A stretch of 64,000 bases of DNA from Segatella baroniae B14 (lineage in GTDB: Bacteria; Bacteroidota; Bacteroidia; Bacteroidales; Bacteroidaceae): the NCBI RefSeq assembly GCF_022024235.1, contig NZ_CP091799.1, positions 2,297,001 through 2,361,000 on the forward strand, written 5' to 3'. Under the pieces are notes generated by a model. It was given only the letters and a program-made list of their open reading frames with translations. It was not told the DNA's origin and did no database searches. The translations under genes and the position numbers were made by a program. Positions 1 through 8,482 of this stretch are shown in pieces (positions within the stretch are counted from its first letter, which is position 1; the number at the start of each line of letters is the position of its first letter).

Positions 1-1169
1 CCGTAACCCGTGAGGAGGATGCGAATTATTCTTTCAGTATCCGTACTTTGGGTGATGAGAAATTAGGTAATACTACCGCAGAAGACTCTACAGTAGTAAC
101 TTTCTCTACCTTCTCTCCTTCTTATACTACTATTCCAGCAGGAACTAACTTGACTGAATATTTTGCTCAGAATGCTATTCCTGATTCTTCTGATATCGTT
201 ACTTACGATTTGGAAGGTGGTGCTGAATATACCTTATCAGACTTTATCGACTTTGGTGCACATAAGGTGATGCTTCGTTGTCAGAATAAGGCTAATAAAG
301 CTAAGGTTATTATGGCATCAGAGACAGCTGGTATTCGTACCGCAGCTGCTATGACATTGAAGAATCTCTATTTAGATTATTCAGCATCTTCTGAGCCTGT
401 TATTTCTTTAAGCAAAGATGCGCCTGCATCAATCTTAAACTTGCTTGGTGGTACAGGTGGTTACTATATCATCAAGGATGGTGCTATCTATGTTAACAAC
501 TGTGAGATCGAAGGTGTGAACAATAAGTTCATGTACGACAATAATGTGAAGTACTGTCTGGAAAACTTCTTGATGGATAATTCTGTAGTACATTTTACTA
601 CAAATACCACTTCTATCGAATCTCAGGCTTATTTCTATTATAAGGCAGGTTTCATTAAGACATTGACTATTAAGAACAGTTCATTGTATAATACTGGTTC
701 TTCTAGTGTTAAGTATGTTATCCAGTATAACAATAGTGGTCGTGCTAGTCGTGCAGGATATGATGCAACTGAGCCTCAGGGTATAAACTTCTTGAATAAC
801 ACCTTCTATAACTTAGGTATATCTGGTGGTCAGTTCTGTAACTACTCAGCCTTTGTTGGTCAGTCTAATACAACATTTGATGTAGAAGCTAATATTTTCG
901 TTAAATGTTGTGTTGGTGGTGGTGGCATTGCTCGTCGTATTTTGGGTCAAAAAGCAGCTTCTTCTTATAAGTCAGGTGCTACTTTTGCTCTGAATACATA
1001 CTGGGCTGATGGTGCTGCAGAAACAGGTGTAGAGTCTTACGATGATTCTGGTAAAATTTTGACTACCGATCCTGCTTTGGTTAATCCTGATGCTGGTAAT
1101 CTGACTCCACAGGGTGCTGAACAGTTGTCTTATAAGACAGGTGACCCACGTTGGTTGACTGCAGAATAA
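1..1169 (+). CDS. DUF4957/DUF5123-like surface protein, C-terminal part (partial)
   Basis: The frame is open from base 3 to the window edge, so the N-terminus lies outside; the TTG at 48 is only an internal codon. The visible ~389 residues are rich in Asn, Ser and Thr and have the irregular repeated beta-strand pattern of a right-handed parallel beta-helix, for example around LNNTFYNLG and FDVEANIFVKC. Proteins with the DUF4957/DUF5123 pair are common beside SusC/SusD genes in Bacteroidetes pectin loci and are thought to be surface glycan-binding or inactive lyase-like proteins; that role is inference. The stop is 23 bp before the SusC gene, so the two are probably co-transcribed. The family call rests on recollection of sequence style. 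Confidence 0.7.
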   Translation, partial: VTREEDANYSFSIRTLGDEKLGNTTAEDSTVVTFSTFSPSYTTIPAGTNLTEYFAQNAIPDSSDIVTYDLEGGAEYTLSDFIDFGAHKVMLRCQNKANKAKVIMASETAGIRTAAAMTLKNLYLDYSASSEPVISLSKDAPASILNLLGGTGGYYIIKDGAIYVNNCEIEGVNNKFMYDNNVKYCLENFLMDNSVVHFTTNTTSIESQAYFYYKAGFIKTLTIKNSSLYNTGSSSVKYVIQYNNSGRASRAGYDATEPQGINFLNNTFYNLGISGGQFCNYSAFVGQSNTTFDVEANIFVKCCVGGGGIARRILGQKAASSYKSGATFALNTYWADGAAETGVESYDDSGKILTTDPALVNPDAGNLTPQGAEQLSYKTGDPRWLTAE

Positions 1170-1192
1170 TTTAACTGAAAAAAACAAGGAAA

Positions 1193-4100
1193 ATGAAAAA
1201 GAAATATATTAAGACATTGACTTTAGGTATGGCACTTACTTGTGCTGTACCTGCAATGGCCCAAAATCGTGTGATTCAGGGTACTGTTGTTGATGAGCAT
1301 GGTGAGCCGGTTATCGGTGCTACTGTGAAAATACCTGGTACCAAGACTGCTGTGGTTACAGACTTGGAAGGTAATTACACCATTTCTGTTCCAAGTGGTA
1401 GCAAGTCTGTTGTGGTATCATACATCGGTTATGAGGATGTACATACTACTGGTGGTAAGCTACAGTTGAAGGAAAATGCGTCAGACTTGAATGAAGTTGT
1501 TGTCGTAGGTTATGGTTCTCAGAAGAAAGCTCACCTTACCGGTTCTGTTGCTACAGTCGATATGAACGATGTTGCCGATCTCTCAGCAGGTGGTTTAGCT
1601 TCTACACTGAGCGGTTTGGTCAATGGTATGAGTGTGAGTGGTGGTGATGCCCGTCCAGGTGAGAGTGCTACCATTTATATTCGTGATACTAACTCTTTGA
1701 GCGACATCGGTTCTACTGCTCAGCAGCCTCTTTTCGTTATCGATGGTTATATCTATCCTAATGATGTAAAAGTAGGTAACTCAAGCCAGAACTTAGGTGC
1801 TGAGGCTTTCAATAACCTAGACCCTTCAGAGATTGAGAGTATCTCTGTATTGAAGGATGCTTCTGCTGCTGTTTATGGTGCCCGTGCTGCTAATGGTGTT
1901 ATCCTCGTAACGACCAAGAAGGGTAAGATGGGTGCTCCTCGTATCAGCTATAGTGGTACCTTCGGTATTACCGATGCTGTAAGTACTCCTAAGATGCTTG
2001 ATGCATACCAGTATGGCCGTCTTTATAATGCTATTGCGGGTGCTGACCCTACCAATACTTCTTTAAACCGTACTACCGATTTGTTCCAGGCTGATGAGCT
2101 TGCAGCGATGAAGAATACCAACTACGATTTGCTCGATAAGTATTGGTCAAGTGGTTTTACACAGCAGCATAGTGCTAACATCAGTGGTGCTACAGACCGT
2201 GTAAGCTATTTCGGTGGTATCTCTTACTTCGATCAGGATGGTAATCTTGGTAAATTAGATTATAACCGTTGGAACTTCCGTGCAGGTGTAGATGCTAAGA
2301 TCAGCAAGTGGCTTTCTGCAAGCTTGAATGTTTCAGGCGACTATGGTAAGAAGAATAAGTCATTGGTTAAGGTAGTTAGCTCTAATGATGAAAACGACTA
2401 TCGTGCCCTGTTGATGCGTCCTCGTTATATCCCAGAATCAGTAAATGGTTATGATATCTATAGCTATGGTGTAAGCAATTCAAGTGCGAACTCTATCCAG
2501 AATTATGCTTATGACGTGCTTCAGAATAATGGTGACTATAGTAAGACCATGACTTCTAACCTGAATATCAACGGTAGCTTGAACTATGATTTCGGTTGGA
2601 GCAACGTATTGAAGGGCTTAAAGTTGAAGTTCTCTTATGCCAAGAGTATCAATACTTCTAAGAATAATGAGTATGGTTCTTCATACACATTATATAAGAT
2701 GCAGAATCGTTTTGGTAGCGGCAGCCACCTCTATACACCAGTAGGTGATGAGGATGTTACTTCTTACTATGACGACTCTAACTTCGTAAGTTCAACGATT
2801 GCCAATGGTAACTACCTGTCTCGTAACATGGTTCGTACCGACAACTATCAGATGAACTTCACTGTAAACTATGACCGTGACTTCGGTAAGCACCATATCG
2901 GCGCATTGTTCTCTATCGAGAAGTCTGAGGCTGAGAGCGAATACTTATATGGTTATGTTTCTGAGCCATATTCATTCACTACAGGACAGTCTAACTCAGC
3001 AGAGGGTACAACCAATTATACGACCTTTACCAGAAGTGAGTCAGGTACTCTTTCTTACATCGGTCGTATCAACTATGCTTATTCTAATAAGTATCTGTTA
3101 GAATTCTTGCTTCGTTCTGATGCATCTACCAAGTTTGCTCCACAGAACTACTGGGGAACTTTCCCTTCTGTTAGTGCAGGTTGGGTTATCAGTGAAGAAG
3201 ACTGGATGCAGAAAGCAGCACCTTGGGTGAACTTCTTGAAGGTTCGTGCTTCATTCGGTTTGACCGGTCGTGATAATGCTTCACCATGGCAGTGGCAGCA
3301 GATTTATGCTCAGGATGCCAGCGGTGGTATCGTATTTGGTACAAGCGCTTCTACCTCATCAAGTAAACGTATCACCATTAACAAGAATAACTCAGCTGTA
3401 AATACAGACATCCACTGGGATAAGGTATATAAGATGAACTTGGGTATCGACTTCAAGACACTTGATAACCGTCTGGGTGTAACCTTCGACCACTATCGTG
3501 AGTGGAACCGTGAGATGTTGATGAACATTGCGCAGACTATTCCTGGTACAGTAGGTACACAGAGTGCTTCTACTAACTTGGGTGAGTTGAATAGTTGGGG
3601 TTATGAGATCGGTTTGGACTGGAACGATAAGATCGGTAAGAACTTCAAGTATAAGATTGGTATCAATACCGGTTACTCTGATAACGAGGTGCTGAATATG
3701 GACTTCGAAGAAGAGTACATCTATCGCCAGATTACCCGTGGTTCTCGTACAGACGTCGGTGTTTGGGGTATGCAGTGCCTCGGTATGTTCCGTAGTTTCC
3801 AGGAAATCAATGAGTATTTCGAGAAGTACAACATTACTTCTTACATGGGCTTGTCTAAGGATGAGGTTCGTCCAGGTATGTTAATCTATAAGGATGTTCG
3901 TGGTACTAACGGTTTGGGTGAACCTGATGGTATCGTAAACAAGGACGACGACCAGGTATGTTTGTCTACCCGTTCAAGCAACCCTTATGGTTTTACCACC
4001 AACCTGAGTGCAAGTTACAAGAGTTTCTCACTCACTGCACAGTTGAAAGCAAGCTGGGGTAGCTATGGATTGTTGCCTTCTATGGCCCTCTCTCCATACT

Positions 4101-4504
4101 ATTCTAGTATTGACGCCAGCAACATGCCTTCATTCTGGAACGTAGACAATATGTATGTATATCAGGATATTACAGACGGCTCTGGTAATGTAGTTGTAGC
4201 TGCTAACCGCGATGCTTATTATCCAAGTTTGGCTTATACCAATATCAATGCTGTCGCTTCTTCTTTCTGGAGAATTAGCAATACCCGTGTAACCTTGAGC
4301 CGTATCACTTTGGCTTACACTGTACCAAAGGCATGGCTTTCAGGTCTTGGTATTGGTATTCAGTCTGCTCGTTTCAATGTTACAGCACAGAACTTGTTGA
4401 GCTTCTACAATCCATATCCAGATAACTTTATTGATCCAATGTGTAGCTATGGTAGCTATCCTACTTTGCGTAAGTTCACCATTGGTGTCAATTTATCTTT
4501 CTAA
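1193..4504 (+). CDS. SusC/RagA-family TonB-linked outer-membrane transporter
   Basis: This is a 1103-residue outer-membrane importer for oligosaccharides released at the cell surface, driven by TonB. A signal peptide ends near AMAQ (residue 24). A carboxypeptidase-D-regulatory-like domain follows (about 27-105), then the SusC TonB-box and plug signature LNEVVVVGYGSQKKAHLTGS, the plug motif YGARAANGVILVTTKKGK, a long beta-barrel, and a C-terminal strand ending in Phe (GVNLSF), typical of outer-membrane barrels. The length fits SusC proteins. The SusD partner starts 33 bp downstream and a DUF5123-like protein lies 23 bp upstream. The neighbouring pectate lyases, GH2 and GH51 genes suggest a pectic oligosaccharide as substrate (inference). 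Confidence 0.97.
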   Translation: MKKKYIKTLTLGMALTCAVPAMAQNRVIQGTVVDEHGEPVIGATVKIPGTKTAVVTDLEGNYTISVPSGSKSVVVSYIGYEDVHTTGGKLQLKENASDLNEVVVVGYGSQKKAHLTGSVATVDMNDVADLSAGGLASTLSGLVNGMSVSGGDARPGESATIYIRDTNSLSDIGSTAQQPLFVIDGYIYPNDVKVGNSSQNLGAEAFNNLDPSEIESISVLKDASAAVYGARAANGVILVTTKKGKMGAPRISYSGTFGITDAVSTPKMLDAYQYGRLYNAIAGADPTNTSLNRTTDLFQADELAAMKNTNYDLLDKYWSSGFTQQHSANISGATDRVSYFGGISYFDQDGNLGKLDYNRWNFRAGVDAKISKWLSASLNVSGDYGKKNKSLVKVVSSNDENDYRALLMRPRYIPESVNGYDIYSYGVSNSSANSIQNYAYDVLQNNGDYSKTMTSNLNINGSLNYDFGWSNVLKGLKLKFSYAKSINTSKNNEYGSSYTLYKMQNRFGSGSHLYTPVGDEDVTSYYDDSNFVSSTIANGNYLSRNMVRTDNYQMNFTVNYDRDFGKHHIGALFSIEKSEAESEYLYGYVSEPYSFTTGQSNSAEGTTNYTTFTRSESGTLSYIGRINYAYSNKYLLEFLLRSDASTKFAPQNYWGTFPSVSAGWVISEEDWMQKAAPWVNFLKVRASFGLTGRDNASPWQWQQIYAQDASGGIVFGTSASTSSSKRITINKNNSAVNTDIHWDKVYKMNLGIDFKTLDNRLGVTFDHYREWNREMLMNIAQTIPGTVGTQSASTNLGELNSWGYEIGLDWNDKIGKNFKYKIGINTGYSDNEVLNMDFEEEYIYRQITRGSRTDVGVWGMQCLGMFRSFQEINEYFEKYNITSYMGLSKDEVRPGMLIYKDVRGTNGLGEPDGIVNKDDDQVCLSTRSSNPYGFTTNLSASYKSFSLTAQLKASWGSYGLLPSMALSPYYSSIDASNMPSFWNVDNMYVYQDITDGSGNVVVAANRDAYYPSLAYTNINAVASSFWRISNTRVTLSRITLAYTVPKAWLSGLGIGIQSARFNVTAQNLLSFYNPYPDNFIDPMCSYGSYPTLRKFTIGVNLSF

Positions 4505-4537
4505 CAGAAGTCGTTCAATTATTAAAACTGATTCCAA

Positions 4538-6724
4538 ATGAAAAAATATATATTTAATACTCTAGGACTTGGGCTGATGACAGCGATGACCTTGTCATCT
4601 TGTAGCGACAACTTTCTGGAGGAGAAGAAAAACTATGATAACGTGACCCCAACTGAAGTATATGCTGATTATACCGGTGCAAGTGCACGTGTCAATGATA
4701 TCTATGCCTGGTGTCTGCCTGATGCAAATGCTGAAGCTAACTGGAAGTATAACTGCACGGGTGTAAAGGATGAGCAGTCTAAGTCTACTGAGGAGTTCAG
4801 TGGCTTCACCGTCTTTACTAACCCTCAGCAGGAAATGAGTGTAGCTAATGGAAATGTCCCAGACTATTTCCAGAATACCCTGAATAATATTCAGGCTTCT
4901 GTGTGGGGTCGTATCCGTAATATCAACGACTGTATCGCTGGTATTGAGCAGGGTACGCTCAGCGAAAGTCAGAAGAACGAACTTCTGGGTCAGGTATACT
5001 TCTTCCGTGCATGGTGCTACTATCAGTTAGTCAAGTGGTATGGTGGTGTGCCAATCATTAAGGAGGTACAGGATGTTTCTTCAGATTCTTATACTCCTCG
5101 CTCATCAGCCAAAGAGTGTATTGAGTTTATCGTAGAAGACTTGGATAAGTCTGCTGAGCTGCTTGCTTCTAAAGGTGGCTGGAGTGGTAGCGACTGGGGT
5201 CGTGTATCTGCAGGTACAGCGCTGGCTCTTAAGGGTCGTGTACTCATGCTTTGGTGCAGTCCTCTCTTCAACCGTGCCAACGATACAGAGCGTTGGACCA
5301 GTGCTTACAACACCATGAAGCAAGACCTTACTACTATTGATGCTTGCGGTTACGGCTTGTATACCACCAGCAATAATGTGAATGGTTCAGACTTTGCTGG
5401 TCAGTTCTCTCAGATACAGTCTAAGGAGGCTGTGTTTGTAACTCTTTACAATAATCTGCTGAGTGGTGACGGTCAGAAGAACAACAGTTGGGAGCGTTAT
5501 ATTCGTCCAAAGAATACTACCGGTAGCGGTTACAATGCTTCAGCAATGCTTGTAGACTTGTTCCCGATGTCTGATGGTAAGATTCCTGCAGGTAGCAGTA
5601 ACTATACACTGCTTGAAAGATCAGATTCTGCATCTACACAGACCGATATTCATAACTATCCATTCATGAACCGTGACCCACGTTTCTATCGTACCTTCGC
5701 TTTCCCTGGTGTACGTTGGGCATATAATGGTGATCCTACAGTACAGAATGCCAATAACCCATCATATAACAACGGCCAGAACTACGAGCTTTGGAACTAT
5801 GTATGGTATACCAATACCAGTGATGCTGGTGACGTAGAGAGTGGTAACGACTATGGCGCAGACAACTTGTTAAGTGATGTTTGTGGTATCTACGTTCGTA
5901 AGCGTTCTGACGATTACGATGTGAATGGTTCTCCACTGTACAACTTCCAGTCAAGCCAGAAGCAAGGTTTTGCTTATTCTGCAGCTCCTTATGCAGAGAT
6001 TCGTTATGCAGAAGTTTTGTTGAATCTTGCTGAAGCTGCTTGCGGTGCAGGCGACTTAGACTATGCCGTAGAGCAGTTGAAGAAGATTCGTGCCCGTGCA
6101 GGTTATACTGCAGCGAATAACTATGGTTTGCAGAGCAACCTTACTTCTAATCAGGCCGCTTGTATGAGTGCTATCCTGTATGAGCGTCAGATTGAATTCG
6201 CTTACGAGGGTAAGCGTTTCGATGATATGCGTCGTTGGTTGCTTTTCGATGGTGGTGCAAACTTCAAGAATATTGACGGTGCTCCAGCTTCATGGACTCT
6301 AACCGGTTGGGGTGGAAATACCTGTACATGGTTAGGCGTAACCCCAATGAATGGTCAGCGTCGTGAGAACATGGAGTATCGTACAGCTGATACTTATGGC
6401 GTAGGTGGTACTACATACGATTCAGACCCATTGACTAAAGCAGGTGTAGAGCGTTGTGCAGCTATCGACCTTCGCAAGTCAGACCTTCATTCACAGGAAG
6501 AGGTGTTGAAGAAGTGGTATACTGAAAACCTGGTTTACAAGCAGAAGAAGGGTGATAGTTATGATTCTAACAAGATACCTTTGTATATTAACTATCTTCC
6601 ACGTTATTACTTCTTAGGTCTCTCTATGGGTGCCATGAATAATAACCTGAATATGCCTCAGACCATCGGTTGGACAGACCGTGTAGGTTCAGCAGGTACA
6701 TTCGACCCATTTACTGGTGAATAA
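4538..6724 (+). CDS. SusD/RagB-family surface glycan-binding lipoprotein
   Basis: This is a 728-residue partner of the preceding SusC, acting as the lid of the SusCD complex and binding the glycan outside the cell. The N-terminus is a lipoprotein signal with lipobox-like LSSCS; Cys22 would be lipidated, followed by an acidic stretch (DNFLEEKK) consistent with surface export. TPR-like helices appear as FFRAWCYYQLVKWYGGVPI and YAEVLLNLAEAACGAGD, with the family signature ERQIEFAYEGKRFDDMRRW near residues 550-570. It is longer than many SusD proteins (about 500-600), as seen in some pectin-locus members. A strong terminator follows, so the surface-protein transcript probably ends here. Confidence 0.96.
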   Translation: MKKYIFNTLGLGLMTAMTLSSCSDNFLEEKKNYDNVTPTEVYADYTGASARVNDIYAWCLPDANAEANWKYNCTGVKDEQSKSTEEFSGFTVFTNPQQEMSVANGNVPDYFQNTLNNIQASVWGRIRNINDCIAGIEQGTLSESQKNELLGQVYFFRAWCYYQLVKWYGGVPIIKEVQDVSSDSYTPRSSAKECIEFIVEDLDKSAELLASKGGWSGSDWGRVSAGTALALKGRVLMLWCSPLFNRANDTERWTSAYNTMKQDLTTIDACGYGLYTTSNNVNGSDFAGQFSQIQSKEAVFVTLYNNLLSGDGQKNNSWERYIRPKNTTGSGYNASAMLVDLFPMSDGKIPAGSSNYTLLERSDSASTQTDIHNYPFMNRDPRFYRTFAFPGVRWAYNGDPTVQNANNPSYNNGQNYELWNYVWYTNTSDAGDVESGNDYGADNLLSDVCGIYVRKRSDDYDVNGSPLYNFQSSQKQGFAYSAAPYAEIRYAEVLLNLAEAACGAGDLDYAVEQLKKIRARAGYTAANNYGLQSNLTSNQAACMSAILYERQIEFAYEGKRFDDMRRWLLFDGGANFKNIDGAPASWTLTGWGGNTCTWLGVTPMNGQRRENMEYRTADTYGVGGTTYDSDPLTKAGVERCAAIDLRKSDLHSQEEVLKKWYTENLVYKQKKGDSYDSNKIPLYINYLPRYYFLGLSMGAMNNNLNMPQTIGWTDRVGSAGTFDPFTGE

Positions 6725-6741
6725 TTCAGTAATATAATATT

Positions 6742-6789
6742 AAAAAAAGAAGGCTAACTGATTTTTTTTCAGTTGGCCTTCTTTTTTTT
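6742..6789 (+). terminator. Rho-independent terminator after susD
   Basis: A 13-bp stem (6749-6761 with 6769-6781, one G-U pair) has a T-rich loop, A-rich sequence on the 5' side and eight T on the 3' side. It closes the DUF5123-SusC-SusD transcript. Confidence 0.93.
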
Positions 6790-6802
6790 ATGAAAAAGAT
6801 AC

Positions 6803-6810
6803 TATATTTG
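6803..6810 (+). promoter_or_regulatory. Bacteroidetes -7 promoter element for the 6898 gene
   Basis: TATATTTG fits the Bacteroidetes TAnnTTTG -7 consensus. It lies about 88 bp before the start codon at 6898, leaving an AT-rich leader of roughly 80 nt. The position just after the susD terminator indicates a separate transcript. Confidence 0.6.
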
Positions 6811-6897
6811 TGATGACATAATTCGTGTAAAATACGTTTTATAGTTATAAAGGATCATGAAAAATAAAAATCTAATAACAATTTAAACTAAAAGTCT

Positions 6898-8028
6898 ATG
6901 AAAAAAATCTTTACTCTTATTTCAGTAGCTCTTGTAACGATGGGTGTAAATGCTCAGGAGAAAGTTACTTATAATGCTGTTACATATGATGGGACAGCTA
7001 TGAAACTTGCGCCTGAGTTTGCTGCAGTTTCAGGTGAGACAGGTGGAGTTGCTAATAATGTTGTTGATGGCAAATCCGTAATTACTGCTTACAATGCTAG
7101 TGGAATTGTGGTTACAGCAGTAGGTGGAAGAACTCCGTCAAGTATAACACCAAACCTAAACAATATGGTTTCTGACGTGAAAAAGGAAGACGCAAATGAT
7201 CCAGACAAGGTGACGACAGGAGCCTATTATCAGATGGAAAGTGCTGTATGGAATGATATTTCTTGGAAGACAACAGCTTTAGGAGGCAAAAACAAAAGTA
7301 TGAACAATGGTGACAAGGAGCCTATTTATACGTTAGAAGGTACTGGAAATCCTTATGTTGATATTTACGCAGAACAGGTTTGGACCGATGGCGTTTTTTC
7401 ACAAAGTTATCGTCCAGCTTATAAGTTTTATGTAGCTGATGGTTCAAATGGACTTCCTATAACAGGATTGTACTATTCATTCAAGTCTTCAGTAGATGGT
7501 GCTTTCAAAGTCAAGGTATGGGTTAATAATGGTAATCGACAGACTTTTGTTGTTAATGCAACATCTGGAAGTAGCGAGTATGCAAAAGCTCAAAATCTTA
7601 TTGCTGAAGGTTATATCAATGGTCAGGATTGGAAGCAGGAAGATGTTGATGCGGGAACCATAGATGCTAGTTTAGTAGGTAAGAGAAAATATCTAACCAA
7701 CGAGCAAATTCAAGCCACAAGAACAACGCAAACAGATCCTTATGTAATAGGACAGGGTAACCAACCTTTTTGGGGTTATCTGTTGTTTGATGTGAAAGCA
7801 GGAGAAGAGTATTGGGTTTTCCAGCCAAGTTCTCAGATTGGTTTTGGTGGATTTGAATTTACACCGGGTGCAAAGAAAGAAGACGTCACTGCAATTGAGG
7901 CTATCACAACGAATGCCAACAAGGTGTGGAATGCGGATGCTCCTATCTACAACCTCGCTGGCCAGAAGGTTAGCAAGAACTACAAAGGTGTAGTTGTTCA
8001 GAACGGTAAGAAGTTCGTTCAGAAGTAA
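6898..8028 (+). CDS. Secreted protein of unknown function with a short C-terminal tail motif
   Basis: This is a 376-residue exported protein that I do not recognise. A signal peptide (about residues 1-20, ending VNAQ) precedes a soluble, mostly beta-type body with no membrane segment and no catalytic motif I can name. The last ~40 residues (IYNLAGQKVSKNYKGVVV, then a basic end) have the form of a tail seen on many secreted Prevotella and Bacteroides proteins, similar in style to type IX sorting tails (NLxGQ pattern). It has its own promoter and terminator and sits between the SusCD pair and the pectate lyases, so a role in binding or processing pectin at the surface is plausible, though only by context. 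Codon use looks less biased than in the SusC and SusD genes. Confidence 0.85.
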   Translation: MKKIFTLISVALVTMGVNAQEKVTYNAVTYDGTAMKLAPEFAAVSGETGGVANNVVDGKSVITAYNASGIVVTAVGGRTPSSITPNLNNMVSDVKKEDANDPDKVTTGAYYQMESAVWNDISWKTTALGGKNKSMNNGDKEPIYTLEGTGNPYVDIYAEQVWTDGVFSQSYRPAYKFYVADGSNGLPITGLYYSFKSSVDGAFKVKVWVNNGNRQTFVVNATSGSSEYAKAQNLIAEGYINGQDWKQEDVDAGTIDASLVGKRKYLTNEQIQATRTTQTDPYVIGQGNQPFWGYLLFDVKAGEEYWVFQPSSQIGFGGFEFTPGAKKEDVTAIEAITTNANKVWNADAPIYNLAGQKVSKNYKGVVVQNGKKFVQK

Positions 8029-8050
8029 TTTAGATAACACCATATATGTA

Positions 8051-8084
8051 GAGGGTATTCTGTCGAAACAGAATACCCTCTTTT
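8051..8084 (+). terminator. Terminator with a perfect 13-bp stem
   Basis: A perfect 13-bp stem (8051-8063 with 8068-8080), a CGAA tetraloop and a TTTTCTTT tail lie 23 bp after the stop of the secreted protein. Confidence 0.93.
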
Positions 8085-8105
8085 CTTTCAAAAAAATATC
8101 AAAAA

Positions 8106-8461
8106 AAACATGGCCATCAAATATCGTCATCTAGCTCAAAATATTCAACTTTTGGTCAGCCTATTTGATATTTTCTCCACCCCTCGACGCTCTCTCCCGA
8201 CAAAACCATAGCTCCTAGGGGTCGAAACCTAAGACTTTATTCGCTAAACTCTATGACTTTATCGTGTTAACCCTAAGCTTTCGACCCCTAGGACCTAGGG
8301 TTTTGTCGCCCATTTATTAAACCGATGAAACGGATTTTTTGTAACGTATTGATATTCAGACAAATACAAAAATGCTTCAAAATTCGCATATTCGAGGTCT
8401 TCTATCATAGTGACTACGAATTTGCAAACTACAAGACGGTTTATGTCAATTAAATTCAAAT
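8106..8461. repeat. Intergenic repeat element, copy 1
   Basis: This stretch without a gene shares its left end (about 8121-8170, ATCGTCATCTAGCTCA followed by TTCAACTTTTGG) and right end (about 8420-8461, ACAAGACGGTTTATGTCAA) with the region at 53168-53640, in the same orientation. The core differs: here it is a run of about 22-bp units beginning AAACC or AAACT. No ORF of useful length lies in it. It may be a non-autonomous mobile element, a structured RNA or a chromosome-organising repeat. It starts just after a terminator and ends close to the stop of the leftward pectate lyase gene. Confidence 0.8.
8198..8308. repeat. 30-nt inverted repeat in the core of intergenic element copy 1
   Basis: Arms 8198-8227 and 8279-8308 are reverse complements over about 28 of 30 positions, including a perfect 14-nt part (8214-8227 with 8279-8292, CCTAGGGGTCGAAA) and a perfect 10-nt part (CGACAAAACC). 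The 51-nt interior keeps the about 22-bp periodicity. The whole could fold into a long hairpin on either strand. Confidence 0.85.
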
Positions 8462-8482
8462 ACTTGTGTACTTTTGGCTTTG

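Noticed and set aside
7693..8130. 145-codon leftward open frame running into the terminator
   Set aside because: Antisense to the secreted protein, low-complexity Cys/Leu-rich product, and starts inside intergenic sequence and a terminator.
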